Both the position numbers and the translations under genes were made by a program. Positions 5,604-12,456 of a stretch of DNA of 12,456 bases are shown in pieces. Each line of letters begins with the position of its first letter. Position 1 is the stretch's first letter. The DNA comes from JANXXV01 sp038230275 (lineage in GTDB: Bacteria > Acidobacteriota > Terriglobia > Bryobacterales > Bryobacteraceae), in the NCBI GenBank assembly GCA_038230275.1, contig JBBRNO010000173.1:1-12456 (forward strand), written 5' to 3'. The notes beneath the pieces are model-generated. The model was not told where the DNA came from and searched no databases. It saw only the letters and a program-made list of their open reading frames with translations.

Positions 5604-5973
5604 AGCAATCAAAATTGAGAACCACGAAGATTTTACCGAAGACTACGCTAACAATGTCTTCTTTGAGAGTAGCGTCTGGGATCTCAAAATCTTGTTTGGG
5701 AATTTGGACCAAAGCAGCAGTGAGGTGCTAGTCATTCGCAGACACACGGCAATTTCGATTCCTTGGCTCCAAGCAAGGCTGATGTCTTATTTTTTGCACC
5801 TCAATGTTTCTATCCATGAGCATTCTAACGGGTCGGAGCCGATGCCCAAGAGACTACTCCCACCACCTCCGACGCCTCCCATAGGAGAGCTTGCAAATGA
5901 TCCGACAGCCCTGGCGGCCTACGAAGATTATTTGCAAATCTACAAGCAGCACTTCCCCGATCAGAACATTTAA
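5590..5973 (+). CDS. DUF3467-type protein of unknown function, third gene of the toxin-antitoxin cluster
   Basis: 127 residues if read from the ATG at 5590; the same frame also offers a GTG at 5560 (137 residues), with AGGGG just before it. The core 'DYANNVFFESSVWDLKILFGNLDQ', then VLVIRRHTAISIPW, 'ARLMSYFLHLNVSIHEHSNG' and PMPKRLLPPPPTPP match the DUF3467 pattern as I remember it: Y-N-x-V, W-D-x-x-x-x-F-G, a strand, an amphipathic helix, then G...P. No signal peptide or membrane helix is present. DUF3467 proteins are small and uncharacterised. The overlap with the antitoxin gene implies translational coupling and so a shared regulation with the toxin-antitoxin pair. Whether it takes part in the module or is a passenger cannot be told from sequence. 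Confidence 0.75.
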   Translation: MPDDKAIKIENHEDFTEDYANNVFFESSVWDLKILFGNLDQSSSEVLVIRRHTAISIPWLQARLMSYFLHLNVSIHEHSNGSEPMPKRLLPPPPTPPIGELANDPTALAAYEDYLQIYKQHFPDQNI

Positions 5974-6049
5974 GGGATTCGATGCGTTCCGATTGCCGCA
6001 AATCTTGCCCCGGTGTTTGGATGAGCGCATAACCGTTGGAGGCCCGAAC

Positions 6050-7735
6050 TCATTCGCCGTCCCGCAACCGGATCAGTTGCTCGGCATGACGCAGTGCCTC
6101 TGGTGTCAACCGCTGGCCGGACAGCATTCGGCCAATCTCGCGAGTCCGAGCTTCGCCCGAGATCTCATCTACCGCGGCCACCGTGCGCCCCTTCACTTCG
6201 CGCTTCTCGACTACGAAGTGGTAATCGGCAAACCCGGCAATCTGCGCCAGGTGAGTGACACACAAAACCTGATTTGCCGCGGCCAGTAGCTTCAATCGCC
6301 GGCCGACGGTCTCCCCGGCGCCGCCACCAATTCCGGCGTCCACCTCATCGAAGACCATCAGTGGCGCGGCACCCTTCGCCGCCCGTGCTTCCGAGTAAGT
6401 GCACGTCTTCAAGGCCAGGGCGATGCGCGAAACCTCACCGCCGGAAGCCACTTTATCCATGGGCCGCGGCTCCTCACCCAAATTGGGCGATACCAGGAAC
6501 ACCACCGAATCACTGCCGCCCGCGGTCCATTCCACCTTGGAAAACCGGACCACGAAAATGGTGCGCTCCATGGCCAGACCGGCCAGTTCCTTCTCCACCA
6601 ATTTTTCCAGCTTGCGGGCCGCTGCCTGGCGTTTCGCCGAAAGCGCCGCTGCCAGTTCCTCATAAGCCGAAGCCAGTTCCTTGCGCTGCTTTTCAATTGC
6701 CGCGCGGCGGTCCGCCGTAGTCTCCGCGGTTTCCATTTGAGCGCGAACTTCGCCATGGAACCGCAGAATCTCGTCCACCGAGGCGCCGTACTTGCGCTTC
6801 AATTTATCGATTGTAGACAGGCGGCTCTCCACGTCTTCCAACCGTTCCGGGTCCGCCTCCAGCTTGCCCACGTAGTCCCGCAGCGTACTGGACGCCTCGG
6901 AAACCGCGATCTCGGCAGGCTTCAGAATCTCCAGTACCCCTTGCAAGCTTTCATCGATCCGGCAAAGCTCTTCCAGCCGGCGAATAGCGACGCGCATCTG
7001 GGCATGAACCGATTCCGGCGCGTCGTACAGAGCCGCGTAAGCCGCGCTGGAATTCTCCATCAGCTTCGAAACGTTCTGCAGGATACGCCGCTCCACTTCC
7101 AGTTTCTCGTCTTCGCCGGCCGCTAATCGCGCCGACTCAATCTCATTCCGCTGAAAGCTCCAAAGGTCCAGCAGCCGCAGCTTCTCCTGCTCGGTGCGGT
7201 CAATCTCTTCCAGTTCCCGGGAACAGGCGCGCCACTTGCGGTAGACCTCCGCCAAACGGTCCTTGTCGGATTGCACAGCGGCAAAACCGTCCAAAATCTC
7301 CAATTGCGCGTCTGTAGAAAAGAGACGTTGCTGATCGTGCTGGCCGTGAATATCGCCCAGATGCCGGGAAAGTTCGCGCAGCAGCGCCGCCGTCACGGGA
7401 CGGCTGGCGACGAATGCCCGGGATTTGCCATTGGCCAGGATCTCCCGCTCAATCAACAGTTCGCCGTCTTCGGGTTCAATGCCTGCGGCTTCCAGCATGG
7501 GGCCAGCGGACACCGGCGTATCGAAAATTCCGGCCAGCCGTGCGCGGTCGGAGCCGGATCGCAGCATATCCGCCGACGCGCGCCCGCCGAACAGCAATCC
7601 CAACGCATCCACCACAATGGACTTACCGCTACCCGTCTCGCCCGTCAACACGTTCAGGCCGTCGTGAAAGCGAATTCGCAATCGCTCGATCACCGCGTAA
7701 TTCTCGACCATCAGTTCTACCAGCATTGCCCGCAT
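6050..7735 (-). CDS. recN: DNA repair protein RecN
   Basis: 561 residues, an SMC-like ATPase that helps repair double-strand breaks with RecA in the cytoplasm. It opens with the family hallmark 'LVELMVENYAVIERL'. The Walker A is GETGSGKS (residues 32-39), the Q-loop region HLGDIHGQHDQQRLF is at 125-139, a long coiled coil spans about 150-385, the ABC signature ASGGEVSRI is at 430-438, Walker B with DE is MVFDEVDAGIG (460-470), and the switch His is in VTH (493-495). Length is normal and all ATPase motifs are intact. Two starts are possible, ATG at 7733-7735 or ATG at 7724-7726 (MLVEL), the second matching the usual RecN N-terminus; neither has a strong Shine-Dalgarno. It is divergent from tolQ and convergent with the DUF3467 gene. 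No SOS-box-like palindrome was recognised upstream. Confidence 0.97.
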   Translation of the reverse strand: MRAMLVELMVENYAVIERLRIRFHDGLNVLTGETGSGKSIVVDALGLLFGGRASADMLRSGSDRARLAGIFDTPVSAGPMLEAAGIEPEDGELLIEREILANGKSRAFVASRPVTAALLRELSRHLGDIHGQHDQQRLFSTDAQLEILDGFAAVQSDKDRLAEVYRKWRACSRELEEIDRTEQEKLRLLDLWSFQRNEIESARLAAGEDEKLEVERRILQNVSKLMENSSAAYAALYDAPESVHAQMRVAIRRLEELCRIDESLQGVLEILKPAEIAVSEASSTLRDYVGKLEADPERLEDVESRLSTIDKLKRKYGASVDEILRFHGEVRAQMETAETTADRRAAIEKQRKELASAYEELAAALSAKRQAAARKLEKLVEKELAGLAMERTIFVVRFSKVEWTAGGSDSVVFLVSPNLGEEPRPMDKVASGGEVSRIALALKTCTYSEARAAKGAAPLMVFDEVDAGIGGGAGETVGRRLKLLAAANQVLCVTHLAQIAGFADYHFVVEKREVKGRTVAAVDEISGEARTREIGRMLSGQRLTPEALRHAEQLIRLRDGE

Positions 7736-7836
7736 GATACCGCAGCAGGGCGGACCCCCGGTCCGCGCATCGGAGCTTGTTCCGGGCTCGGCTGATCATC
7801 TACCGCTTCCTTACGGTCGCGGCTCAGCGGGAAGCA
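7736..7836. repeat. Intergenic inverted-repeat (REP-like) stretch between recN and tolQ
   Basis: GCGGACC-CCC-GGTCCGC at 7750-7766 is a perfect 7-bp hairpin. A second unit at 7803-7836 starts with CCGCTTCCTTACGGTCGCGG and can pair CCGC with GCGG (7803-7806 and 7819-7822), or GCTTCC with GGAAGC (7805-7810 and 7830-7835). I recall both units as frequent intergenic repeats in acidobacterial genomes, but this is memory and the window holds one copy of each. Reading the tolQ frame back through the stretch gives a repeat-like 'LPYGRGS' peptide, a further sign that it is not coding. Confidence 0.5.
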
Positions 7837-7895
7837 GCAAAAACGGTTTCGGACTTTTCATCCGGCGCCAGCGTCTAAGGATAAAACAGAACCTC

Positions 7896-8615
7896 ATGTT
7901 TCTGTTTTCCGCTATCATAGTCAGTTTGGAGGCACAGCCAGCGTTGAGCGCACTTTTTCTGCAAACCGGCATCTGGGAATCCCTAGCCAGTTCGGGGCCC
8001 GTCACCATGGCGGTAATCGGCTTCCTGCTAGCTGCGTCGCTGCTTTCGTGGTCCGTTGTTTTCTCGAAATGGAGCCGCTTCCGCAAGGCTCGCACGGCTA
8101 ATTCGCAATTTCTGCGCGCGTTCCGCAAAGCACCCAGCCTGGAGACGGTGGCCATGGCCATGGAGCAATTCCGGCTGGCGCCGCTAGTGACTGTGTTTGA
8201 ATTTGGCTATGTGGAAGTAGACCGGCAGGTGAAAGCCCGCGGCACACTCACCAACAAGCTGGCGCTGGAACGCAGCCTGCAGCTGGGCATGAACGACGAG
8301 CTGTCGCGCCTGGAACACAACATGAACTGGCTGGCCACCACCGCCACCGTCTCCCCCTTCATCGGGCTGCTGGGTACGGTGTGGGGCATCATCAATGCAT
8401 TTCAGGGATTGGCGCAAGCGGGCAGCGCGAGTTTGCGGGCCGTGGCGCCGGGCATTTCCGAAGCGCTGGTGACCACCGCCATCGGGCTAATCGCCGCGAT
8501 TCCAGCGGCAATCTTTTATAATTACTTCGGCAATGCCATCAAGGAGCTGGGCGCGAAAATGGAAGACTTCTCGCTGGAGTTCCTGAACACCACCGAACAG
8601 AAGTTTGAGGACTAA
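7896..8615 (+). CDS. tolQ: TolQ/ExbB-family proton channel protein
   Basis: 239 residues from the ATG at 7896, first gene of the Tol-Pal operon. TolQ oligomers with TolR form the inner-membrane motor that uses the proton gradient to drive TolA. Three membrane helices are visible: residues 35-58 (GPVTMAVIGFLLAASLLSWSV), 145-167 (TATVSPFIGLLGTVWGII, the conserved MotA/TolQ/ExbB segment) and 187-209 (ISEALVTTAIGLIAAIPAAI). Between helices 1 and 2 is the cytoplasmic domain. The start is uncertain. A TTG at 7944 in the same frame has a good GGAGG at 7928-7932 (11-base gap) and would give a 223-residue protein, whereas the ATG at 7896 has only AGGA 14 bases away. Extension further upstream runs into the repeat stretch and is not real. 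TolR follows after three bases. Confidence 0.94.
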   Translation: MFLFSAIIVSLEAQPALSALFLQTGIWESLASSGPVTMAVIGFLLAASLLSWSVVFSKWSRFRKARTANSQFLRAFRKAPSLETVAMAMEQFRLAPLVTVFEFGYVEVDRQVKARGTLTNKLALERSLQLGMNDELSRLEHNMNWLATTATVSPFIGLLGTVWGIINAFQGLAQAGSASLRAVAPGISEALVTTAIGLIAAIPAAIFYNYFGNAIKELGAKMEDFSLEFLNTTEQKFED

Positions 8616-8618
8616 GCA

Positions 8619-9071
8619 ATGGCGTTTTCCATGGGCGGCGGAGGTTCATCGAACGGACGCAGCCGCTTCCGCGGACGGCAAACTTTATTGGCGGAGATCA
8701 ACATCATTCCGCTGGTGGACGTGGTGCTGGTGTTGCTGATCATCTTCATGCTGACCGCGCACGTGATGGAGTTTGGATTGGAAGTAGATGTACCGAAGGT
8801 GAACCAGACCCGCGATACGAACGACGAACTTCCCGTGGTCAATCTGGATCGGGGCGGGAATGTCTACCTGGGCGAAAAGCCTGTCAACATCAACTTGCTG
8901 GGCGAGACCATCCGCAAGAACTATCCCAAGAGCAAGGCCGCGTTCGTGCGCGCGGACAAAGATACGGTGTACGATCCCATTGCCCAGGTGATCAGCGCCT
9001 TGAACCAGGCGAAGCTTGACGTACGGCTGGTGACCCAGCCTCTGGAGAGCGGGCCAAAGGCGCGAAGATAG
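8619..9071 (+). CDS. tolR: TolR/ExbD-family protein
   Basis: 150 residues. The short cytoplasmic N-terminus is rich in Gly/Ser and Arg; then a single membrane helix EINIIPLVDVVLVLLIIFML (about 26-45) carries the essential proton-carrying Asp (D34, in PLVD). The rest is a periplasmic domain ('LEVDVPKV...LPVVNLDRGGNVYLGEKPVN...AFVRADKDTVYDPIAQVISALNQA'). TolR works with TolQ as the stator of the Tol motor. The start ATG comes three bases after tolQ, with GAGG at the tolQ 3' end serving as ribosome site, and the next gene starts four bases after the stop, so the genes are translated as one operon. Confidence 0.96.
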   Translation: MAFSMGGGGSSNGRSRFRGRQTLLAEINIIPLVDVVLVLLIIFMLTAHVMEFGLEVDVPKVNQTRDTNDELPVVNLDRGGNVYLGEKPVNINLLGETIRKNYPKSKAAFVRADKDTVYDPIAQVISALNQAKLDVRLVTQPLESGPKARR

Positions 9072-9075
9072 ATGT

Positions 9076-9864
9076 ATGGCGACGCACCCGGACATTCTTG
9101 ACCGAAGGGATTCCTTAGGGAAGCCATTCGCCACCTCCGCCACGTTCCACGCGCTGCTGTTTGGTTCCATCGCTGCCTACACGCTGATTTCGCCGACTAC
9201 GGAACATTTGGGTGACCCGAAGTCTATGGGCGGCGGAGCGGTGGCCATCACGCCGGTCAGCAAAATTCCGCTGCCGTCACGGGAAGGCCGGGTGAATCCG
9301 GTGGCCAACGATACGCACTCGGTGATCCCCGCGCAACCCGAGAAAGTGGAAAAGGTGAAAGCCCCGCAGCCGGATCCCGATGCCATCTCGCTGAAGTCGA
9401 AGAAGCAGAAGAAACGTCTTGCGGACATGGCGGCCGCGGCGCAGAAATACACGGCTTTGAAGGAACCGAAGCCGAACCAGGTATACAACCGTACGGCCCC
9501 GGCGGCTGTTTCGCCAATGTACAGCGCGGCGCCAGGCGGCGGGGGCGTGGGCTCCGGCAGCAGCAGTCCATTTGGCAATCGCTTCGGCTATTATGAGCAG
9601 CTGCTGCGCGACGCCGTCAGCCGCAACTGGCATACCGAACAGTTCGACGTACGGTTGCAATCGCTGCCGGCCGTAGTGGTGAGTTTCGAAGTGTTCCGTG
9701 ACGGTAGCGTAAAGAACGTGAAGGTGACCCAATCCAGCGGCAACTTCGCGCTGGACCAATCGGCGCAACGGGCGATTCTGGCCTCCGTGCCACTGCCCAA
9801 ACTTCCGCAAGGGTACGAACGCGATTCGGCAAATTTAGAATTTTGGTTCCGGCTACAAAAATGA
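9076..9864 (+). CDS. tolA: TolA-like energy transducer (TonB/TolA family)
   Basis: 262 residues. A cytoplasmic head is followed by one membrane helix (about residues 20-39) that carries Ser21-x3-His25, matching the SxxxH pattern TonB and TolA use to engage ExbB/TolQ. A long periplasmic linker follows, rich in Pro and Lys (about 60-140), then a Gly/Ser-rich hinge (153-167). The C-terminal domain 'YYEQLLRDAVSRNWHTEQF...VVVSFEVFRDGSVKNVKVTQSSGNFALDQSAQRAILA' is TonB_C-like, shared by TonB and TolA. The position between tolR and tolB argues for the TolA role: transmitting motor energy to TolB/Pal at the outer membrane. It is shorter than Escherichia coli TolA and lacks that protein's long helical domain. 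Its stop overlaps the tolB start as ATGA. Confidence 0.88.
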   Translation: MATHPDILDRRDSLGKPFATSATFHALLFGSIAAYTLISPTTEHLGDPKSMGGGAVAITPVSKIPLPSREGRVNPVANDTHSVIPAQPEKVEKVKAPQPDPDAISLKSKKQKKRLADMAAAAQKYTALKEPKPNQVYNRTAPAAVSPMYSAAPGGGGVGSGSSSPFGNRFGYYEQLLRDAVSRNWHTEQFDVRLQSLPAVVVSFEVFRDGSVKNVKVTQSSGNFALDQSAQRAILASVPLPKLPQGYERDSANLEFWFRLQK

Positions 9865-11249
9865 CAAAAAAGACATTCCTACTTTCTCTGCTAATTCTCG
9901 CCGCGGTGGTAATCGCGGCCGCACAAAATAAGATGGTCGTGGATATTTTGAAGGCTGGGGGCAAAGGCACCATCGCCATCCCGGACTTCCGGGGCGCAGC
10001 CGAGGCACAGCAATACATGGGCACGTTCAACTCTGTATTGTGGAGCGAAATTGAGGGCTCGGGGCTATTCAACATGGCGCCGAAAACCATGTATCCTCTG
10101 AACGTGCCGCAGACACCACAGGACTTCAAGCCACCGCAAGCGCAAGCGCCGCCTGTCCGCCGGGGCGGAGCCGCACCCGCGCCTACGGCACAAGCTCCCT
10201 GGCTGACGGATTGGTCCGGTCCGCCGGTCAACGCCACCTACCTGGCTTTTGGATATACCGCGGTGAAGGACAACCAACTAGTCCTGTTCGGCTGGTTTTA
10301 TAATGTAACGCAGAACGACATTTCAAACGCGCAAGCGATCGGGAAGCTTTACTTCGGCTCGATTGACGATAAGGGTGCGCGTAAAATAGCCCAGGAGTTC
10401 GCGGCCGACATCCTGAAAACGTTTGGGGCTTCCAGCCTGGCGGGGACTAAGATTGTATTCGTCTCGCAACGCAGTGGTGCGAAAGAGATTTGGACGATGG
10501 ATTACGATGGAGCGAATCAAAAGCCGGTGACTTCCTACCGCTCCATTTCCACGATGCCGGGCGTTTCGCCGGATGGGACCAAAGTTGCCTTCACCAGCTT
10601 CGTTCGCGGACAGCCTGAGATTCTGCTGCACTCGCTGGAAACCGGCCGCAGGCTGCCGTTTTACAACCAGGCGGCATCGATGAACGCGCAAGTGGACTTC
10701 ACTCCGGATGGTAAATCTGTTGTATTTTCATCTACAGCCGCCGGGGGATATGCTCAACTCTACCGCGCTAACATCAATGGGAGCGGCTTGCAAAGGCTGA
10801 CTAATGTCCGCGCGGTGGAGGTGGAGCCGAAGGTGAATCCCAAAACGGGGAACGAGCTTGTCTTCGTCTCCGGACGATCCGGCCCGCAGCAGATTTTCAA
10901 GATGAGTATCGATGGCGCCGACTTACAGCGGCTAACCACGGGGGAGGGTCAGGCCAGCAATCCGGCGTGGCATCCCGATGGCCAGCACATTGCGTTCGCC
11001 TGGACGCGGGGATTTGAACCGGGGAATTTCAACATCTTCATAATGGACGTTGCCACTCGCGAGGTTGTACAGTTAACACACGGCGCGGGACGCAACGAGA
11101 ATCCAACCTGGGCGCCGGATGGACGGCATCTTGTATTTTCTTCGCGCCGCGGAAGCTCAACCCAGATATACTCCATGTTAGCGGATGGAACTGATATTAG
11201 ACCGTTGACCACACAAGGACAGAACGTCATGCCGGTGTGGAGTAAGTAG
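9861..11249 (+). CDS. tolB: TolB, periplasmic beta-propeller protein
   Basis: 462 residues from the ATG at 9861, chosen because it overlaps the previous stop (ATGA) and starts a signal peptide (MTKKTFLLSLLILAAVVIAA, cut near residue 21). The open frame also extends to a TTG at 9843, which is unlikely. The N-terminal domain (about 25-190, with 'KGTIAIPDF', 'GLFNMAP' and 'KLYFGSID') is followed by a six-bladed propeller made of PD40/WD40-like repeats such as KIVFVSQRSGAKEIWTMDYD, 'PGVSPDGTKVAFTSF', 'VDFTPDGKSVVFSS', 'PAWHPDGQHIAFAW' and 'PTWAPDGRHLVFSSRR'. TolB binds Pal and the TolA C-terminus in the periplasm. A Pro/Ala-rich insertion at residues 82-113 within the N-terminal domain is not typical of proteobacterial TolB. 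Confidence 0.95.
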   Translation: MTKKTFLLSLLILAAVVIAAAQNKMVVDILKAGGKGTIAIPDFRGAAEAQQYMGTFNSVLWSEIEGSGLFNMAPKTMYPLNVPQTPQDFKPPQAQAPPVRRGGAAPAPTAQAPWLTDWSGPPVNATYLAFGYTAVKDNQLVLFGWFYNVTQNDISNAQAIGKLYFGSIDDKGARKIAQEFAADILKTFGASSLAGTKIVFVSQRSGAKEIWTMDYDGANQKPVTSYRSISTMPGVSPDGTKVAFTSFVRGQPEILLHSLETGRRLPFYNQAASMNAQVDFTPDGKSVVFSSTAAGGYAQLYRANINGSGLQRLTNVRAVEVEPKVNPKTGNELVFVSGRSGPQQIFKMSIDGADLQRLTTGEGQASNPAWHPDGQHIAFAWTRGFEPGNFNIFIMDVATREVVQLTHGAGRNENPTWAPDGRHLVFSSRRGSSTQIYSMLADGTDIRPLTTQGQNVMPVWSK

Positions 11250-11288
11250 GTTTTTGTGTTCGTACAGATCAGGAGGTTAATTTCCCAC

Positions 11289-12116
11289 ATGGGAAGTCAA
11301 AGTAGGTTGGTTAGTCAGAATCTGATAGTAAGACACGGTGCCCGCAAAGCTAGTGCGATCGTGCTGGCACTTTCTCTCTCACTTTTCGCCGCTGGGTGTA
11401 AGAAGAAAGCCCCGGGGCCGCCACCACCACCGCCGCCGATGGCTAAACCCGCTCCGGCAGCGATAGTTGAAAGGCCGAATATCACTCAGTTTGAAGCTGA
11501 GCCGACTACGATTGAAAAGGGTCAGGCGTCCACGCTTCGCTGGGCAGTCAGCGGACAGACGAGCGGTATTTCCATTGCTCCGGGAATCGGTTCGGTGGAT
11601 GCAAGCGGCAACCGGCAGGTCTACCCGAGCACCACAACGACGTACACTTTGACCGCTACGGGTGCGGGTGGCACCAGCACTTCAACGGCTACGGTAAGGG
11701 TCACCAATCCGGTGGTTCCGCCGGCGCCGACGCCGACGGCTCCTTCGCGCACGCTCGCCGATATTTTGAAGAGCGATGTGAAGGATGTGTTCTTCGATTA
11801 CGACAAGAGCGACATCCGGGAAGATGGGCGGGCCGTACTGACGCGGAATGCCGATGTACTGAAGTCGGTGCTGTCGGAGTTCCCGAACGCGGTAGTGATT
11901 GTGGAAGGTCATGCCGATGAGCGTGGCTCGGCCGAATACAATCTCGGTCTTAGCGATCGCCGCGCGACTGCTGCTAAGGAATTCCTGGTCCAACTGGGTG
12001 TACCGGCCGATCGTCTGAAGCCGGTCAGCTATGGCAAGGAACGCCCGCAGTGTACCGAATCGAACGAAGGGTGCTGGCAGCGGAACCGCCGTGCGCACTT
12101 CGAAGCTGGGCAGTAA
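11289..12116 (+). CDS. pal: Pal, peptidoglycan-associated outer-membrane lipoprotein with extra Ig-like domain
   Basis: 275 residues from the ATG at 11289, chosen because a strong AGGAGG lies at 11271-11276 (12 bases away); a GTG at 11256 in the same frame has poorer support. A signal peptide ends in the lipobox-like LFAAGC (Cys37), followed by KKK and a Pro-rich stretch with seven Pro in a row. Residues about 61-138 ('PNITQFEAEPTTIEKGQASTLRW...TYTLTATGAGGTSTSTATVRV') form an Ig-like beta domain that classical Pal lacks. Residues about 165-273 are the OmpA-like peptidoglycan-binding domain: DVFFDYDKSDIRED, 'VEGHADERGSAEYNLGLSDRRA' with the binding Asp and Arg, then RLKPVSYGKERP and NRRAHF. 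Pal ties the outer membrane to the wall and binds TolB. Confidence 0.95.
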   Translation: MGSQSRLVSQNLIVRHGARKASAIVLALSLSLFAAGCKKKAPGPPPPPPPMAKPAPAAIVERPNITQFEAEPTTIEKGQASTLRWAVSGQTSGISIAPGIGSVDASGNRQVYPSTTTTYTLTATGAGGTSTSTATVRVTNPVVPPAPTPTAPSRTLADILKSDVKDVFFDYDKSDIREDGRAVLTRNADVLKSVLSEFPNAVVIVEGHADERGSAEYNLGLSDRRATAAKEFLVQLGVPADRLKPVSYGKERPQCTESNEGCWQRNRRAHFEAGQ

Positions 12117-12132
12117 AATCCGTTAAACAAAG

Positions 12133-12163
12133 AGGGCCAGGTGCATTTACGCCTGGCCCTTTC
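12133..12163 (+). terminator. Hairpin between pal and cpoB, weak intrinsic terminator or attenuator
   Basis: AGGGCCAGG (12133-12141) pairs perfectly with CCTGGCCCT (12152-12160). A further G-U and G-C pair leaves a six-base loop, CATTTA, and TTTC follows. The T-run is only three to four bases long, so readthrough into the coiled-coil gene 15 bases further on is likely. The opposite strand has AAACAAAGA at the 5' side, which would give a weak T-rich tail. Partial attenuation of the last gene is a plausible role. Confidence 0.65.
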
Positions 12164-12178
12164 GTCGAGGAGTGTTGA

Positions 12179-12456
12179 ATGAAGCATTGCAAACCCATCC
12201 TGTTTTTCCTCCTGGTCATCCCCGCTGTAGCGCCGGCGCAAAAAACCGGTGATGTGGTGAAAGAAACAAGCCGGGATGTGGCACAGTTGCAGCAGCAGGT
12301 CAAAGAAATCCAGAGCTCGATGGACCGGCAGCTGGCCGAGTTGAAAACGCTGGTGCAGCAAAGCAACGAAAACTCGCGCCAGGCTAATACGTCGATGGCG
12401 GTATTGGACAGTGGAATCCGGGACCGCATCAACGAACAGATGAAGAACCTGGTGGG
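12179..12456 (+). CDS. cpoB: CpoB/YbgF-like coiled-coil periplasmic protein, 5' part (3' end outside window)
   Basis: 92 codons are visible from the ATG at 12179, with GAGGAG at 12167-12172. A signal peptide (MKHCKPILFFLLVIPAVAPA, then Gln) is followed by a coiled coil of heptad type: 'DVAQLQQQVKEIQSSMDRQLAELKTLVQQ' and 'NTSMAVLDSGIRDRINEQMKNL'. The position directly after pal and the coiled coil just after the signal peptide match CpoB (YbgF), which has an N-terminal trimerising coiled coil and then TPR repeats. In Escherichia coli it coordinates outer-membrane constriction by Tol-Pal with peptidoglycan synthesis. The TPR part is beyond the window, so the call rests on context and the coiled coil. 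Confidence 0.8.
   Translation, partial: MKHCKPILFFLLVIPAVAPAQKTGDVVKETSRDVAQLQQQVKEIQSSMDRQLAELKTLVQQSNENSRQANTSMAVLDSGIRDRINEQMKNLV

Noticed and set aside
7734..7895. Upstream extension of tolQ to a start at 7734
   Set aside because: The extension translates intergenic inverted repeats, lacks a ribosome site and overlaps the recN start; TolQ proteins do not have such a leader.
1..12456. Search for CRISPR arrays, rRNA genes and integrases
   Set aside because: No regularly spaced direct repeats, no rRNA-like conserved blocks and no tyrosine or serine recombinase motifs were seen in any frame.

Overview
The window looks like a chromosomal segment from a Gram-negative bacterium, most likely an Acidobacteriota member of the Solibacter/Bryobacter type. 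The reasons are a diderm Tol-Pal operon, TonB C-terminal domains of the style common in that phylum, a small 'ANRRNA...GP...NAIRHGL' protein of a family I associate with Acidobacteria and Planctomycetes, and an intergenic repeat that I recall from acidobacterial genomes. The taxonomic call is inference; no rRNA or other marker gene is present.

Region 1 (1-2162, +) is a two-gene unit. The first gene is the C-terminal end of a protein that closely resembles the EACC1 'effector-associated constant component'. The second is a 600-residue caspase-like (peptidase C14) protein with an EF-hand-like loop, a helical segment, one membrane helix and a C-terminal TonB_C domain. This is the most unusual item: a cytoplasmic caspase effector physically joined through the inner membrane to a periplasmic TonB-type domain and paired with EACC1.

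Region 2 (2180-5973) is accessory. It holds a conserved hypothetical gene on the minus strand, about 500 bases with no convincing gene, a dead IS1595-family transposase with several in-frame stops, an intergenic stretch with a degenerate tRNA-like fold, and then a three-gene cluster. That cluster is a RelE/HigB-type (Gp49-like) toxin, an overlapping HTH antitoxin with an unusual 75-80 residue tail, and an overlapping DUF3467-type gene. A perfect 20-bp inverted repeat 21 bases before the toxin start is a good candidate autoregulatory operator.

Region 3 (6050-7735, -) is recN, an SMC-like DNA repair ATPase, convergent with the toxin-antitoxin cluster.

Region 4 (7736-7895) is the divergent recN/tolQ intergenic space, filled with small inverted repeats. 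Region 5 (7896-12456, +) is a Tol-Pal operon, tolQ-tolR-tolA-like-tolB-pal-cpoB(partial), tightly spaced and with an ATGA overlap between the tolA-like gene and tolB. A hairpin lies between pal and cpoB. TolQ, TolR and the TolA-like protein form the proton-motive-force-driven inner membrane complex. TolB and Pal are the periplasmic and outer-membrane partners, and CpoB links the system to peptidoglycan synthesis during cell constriction.
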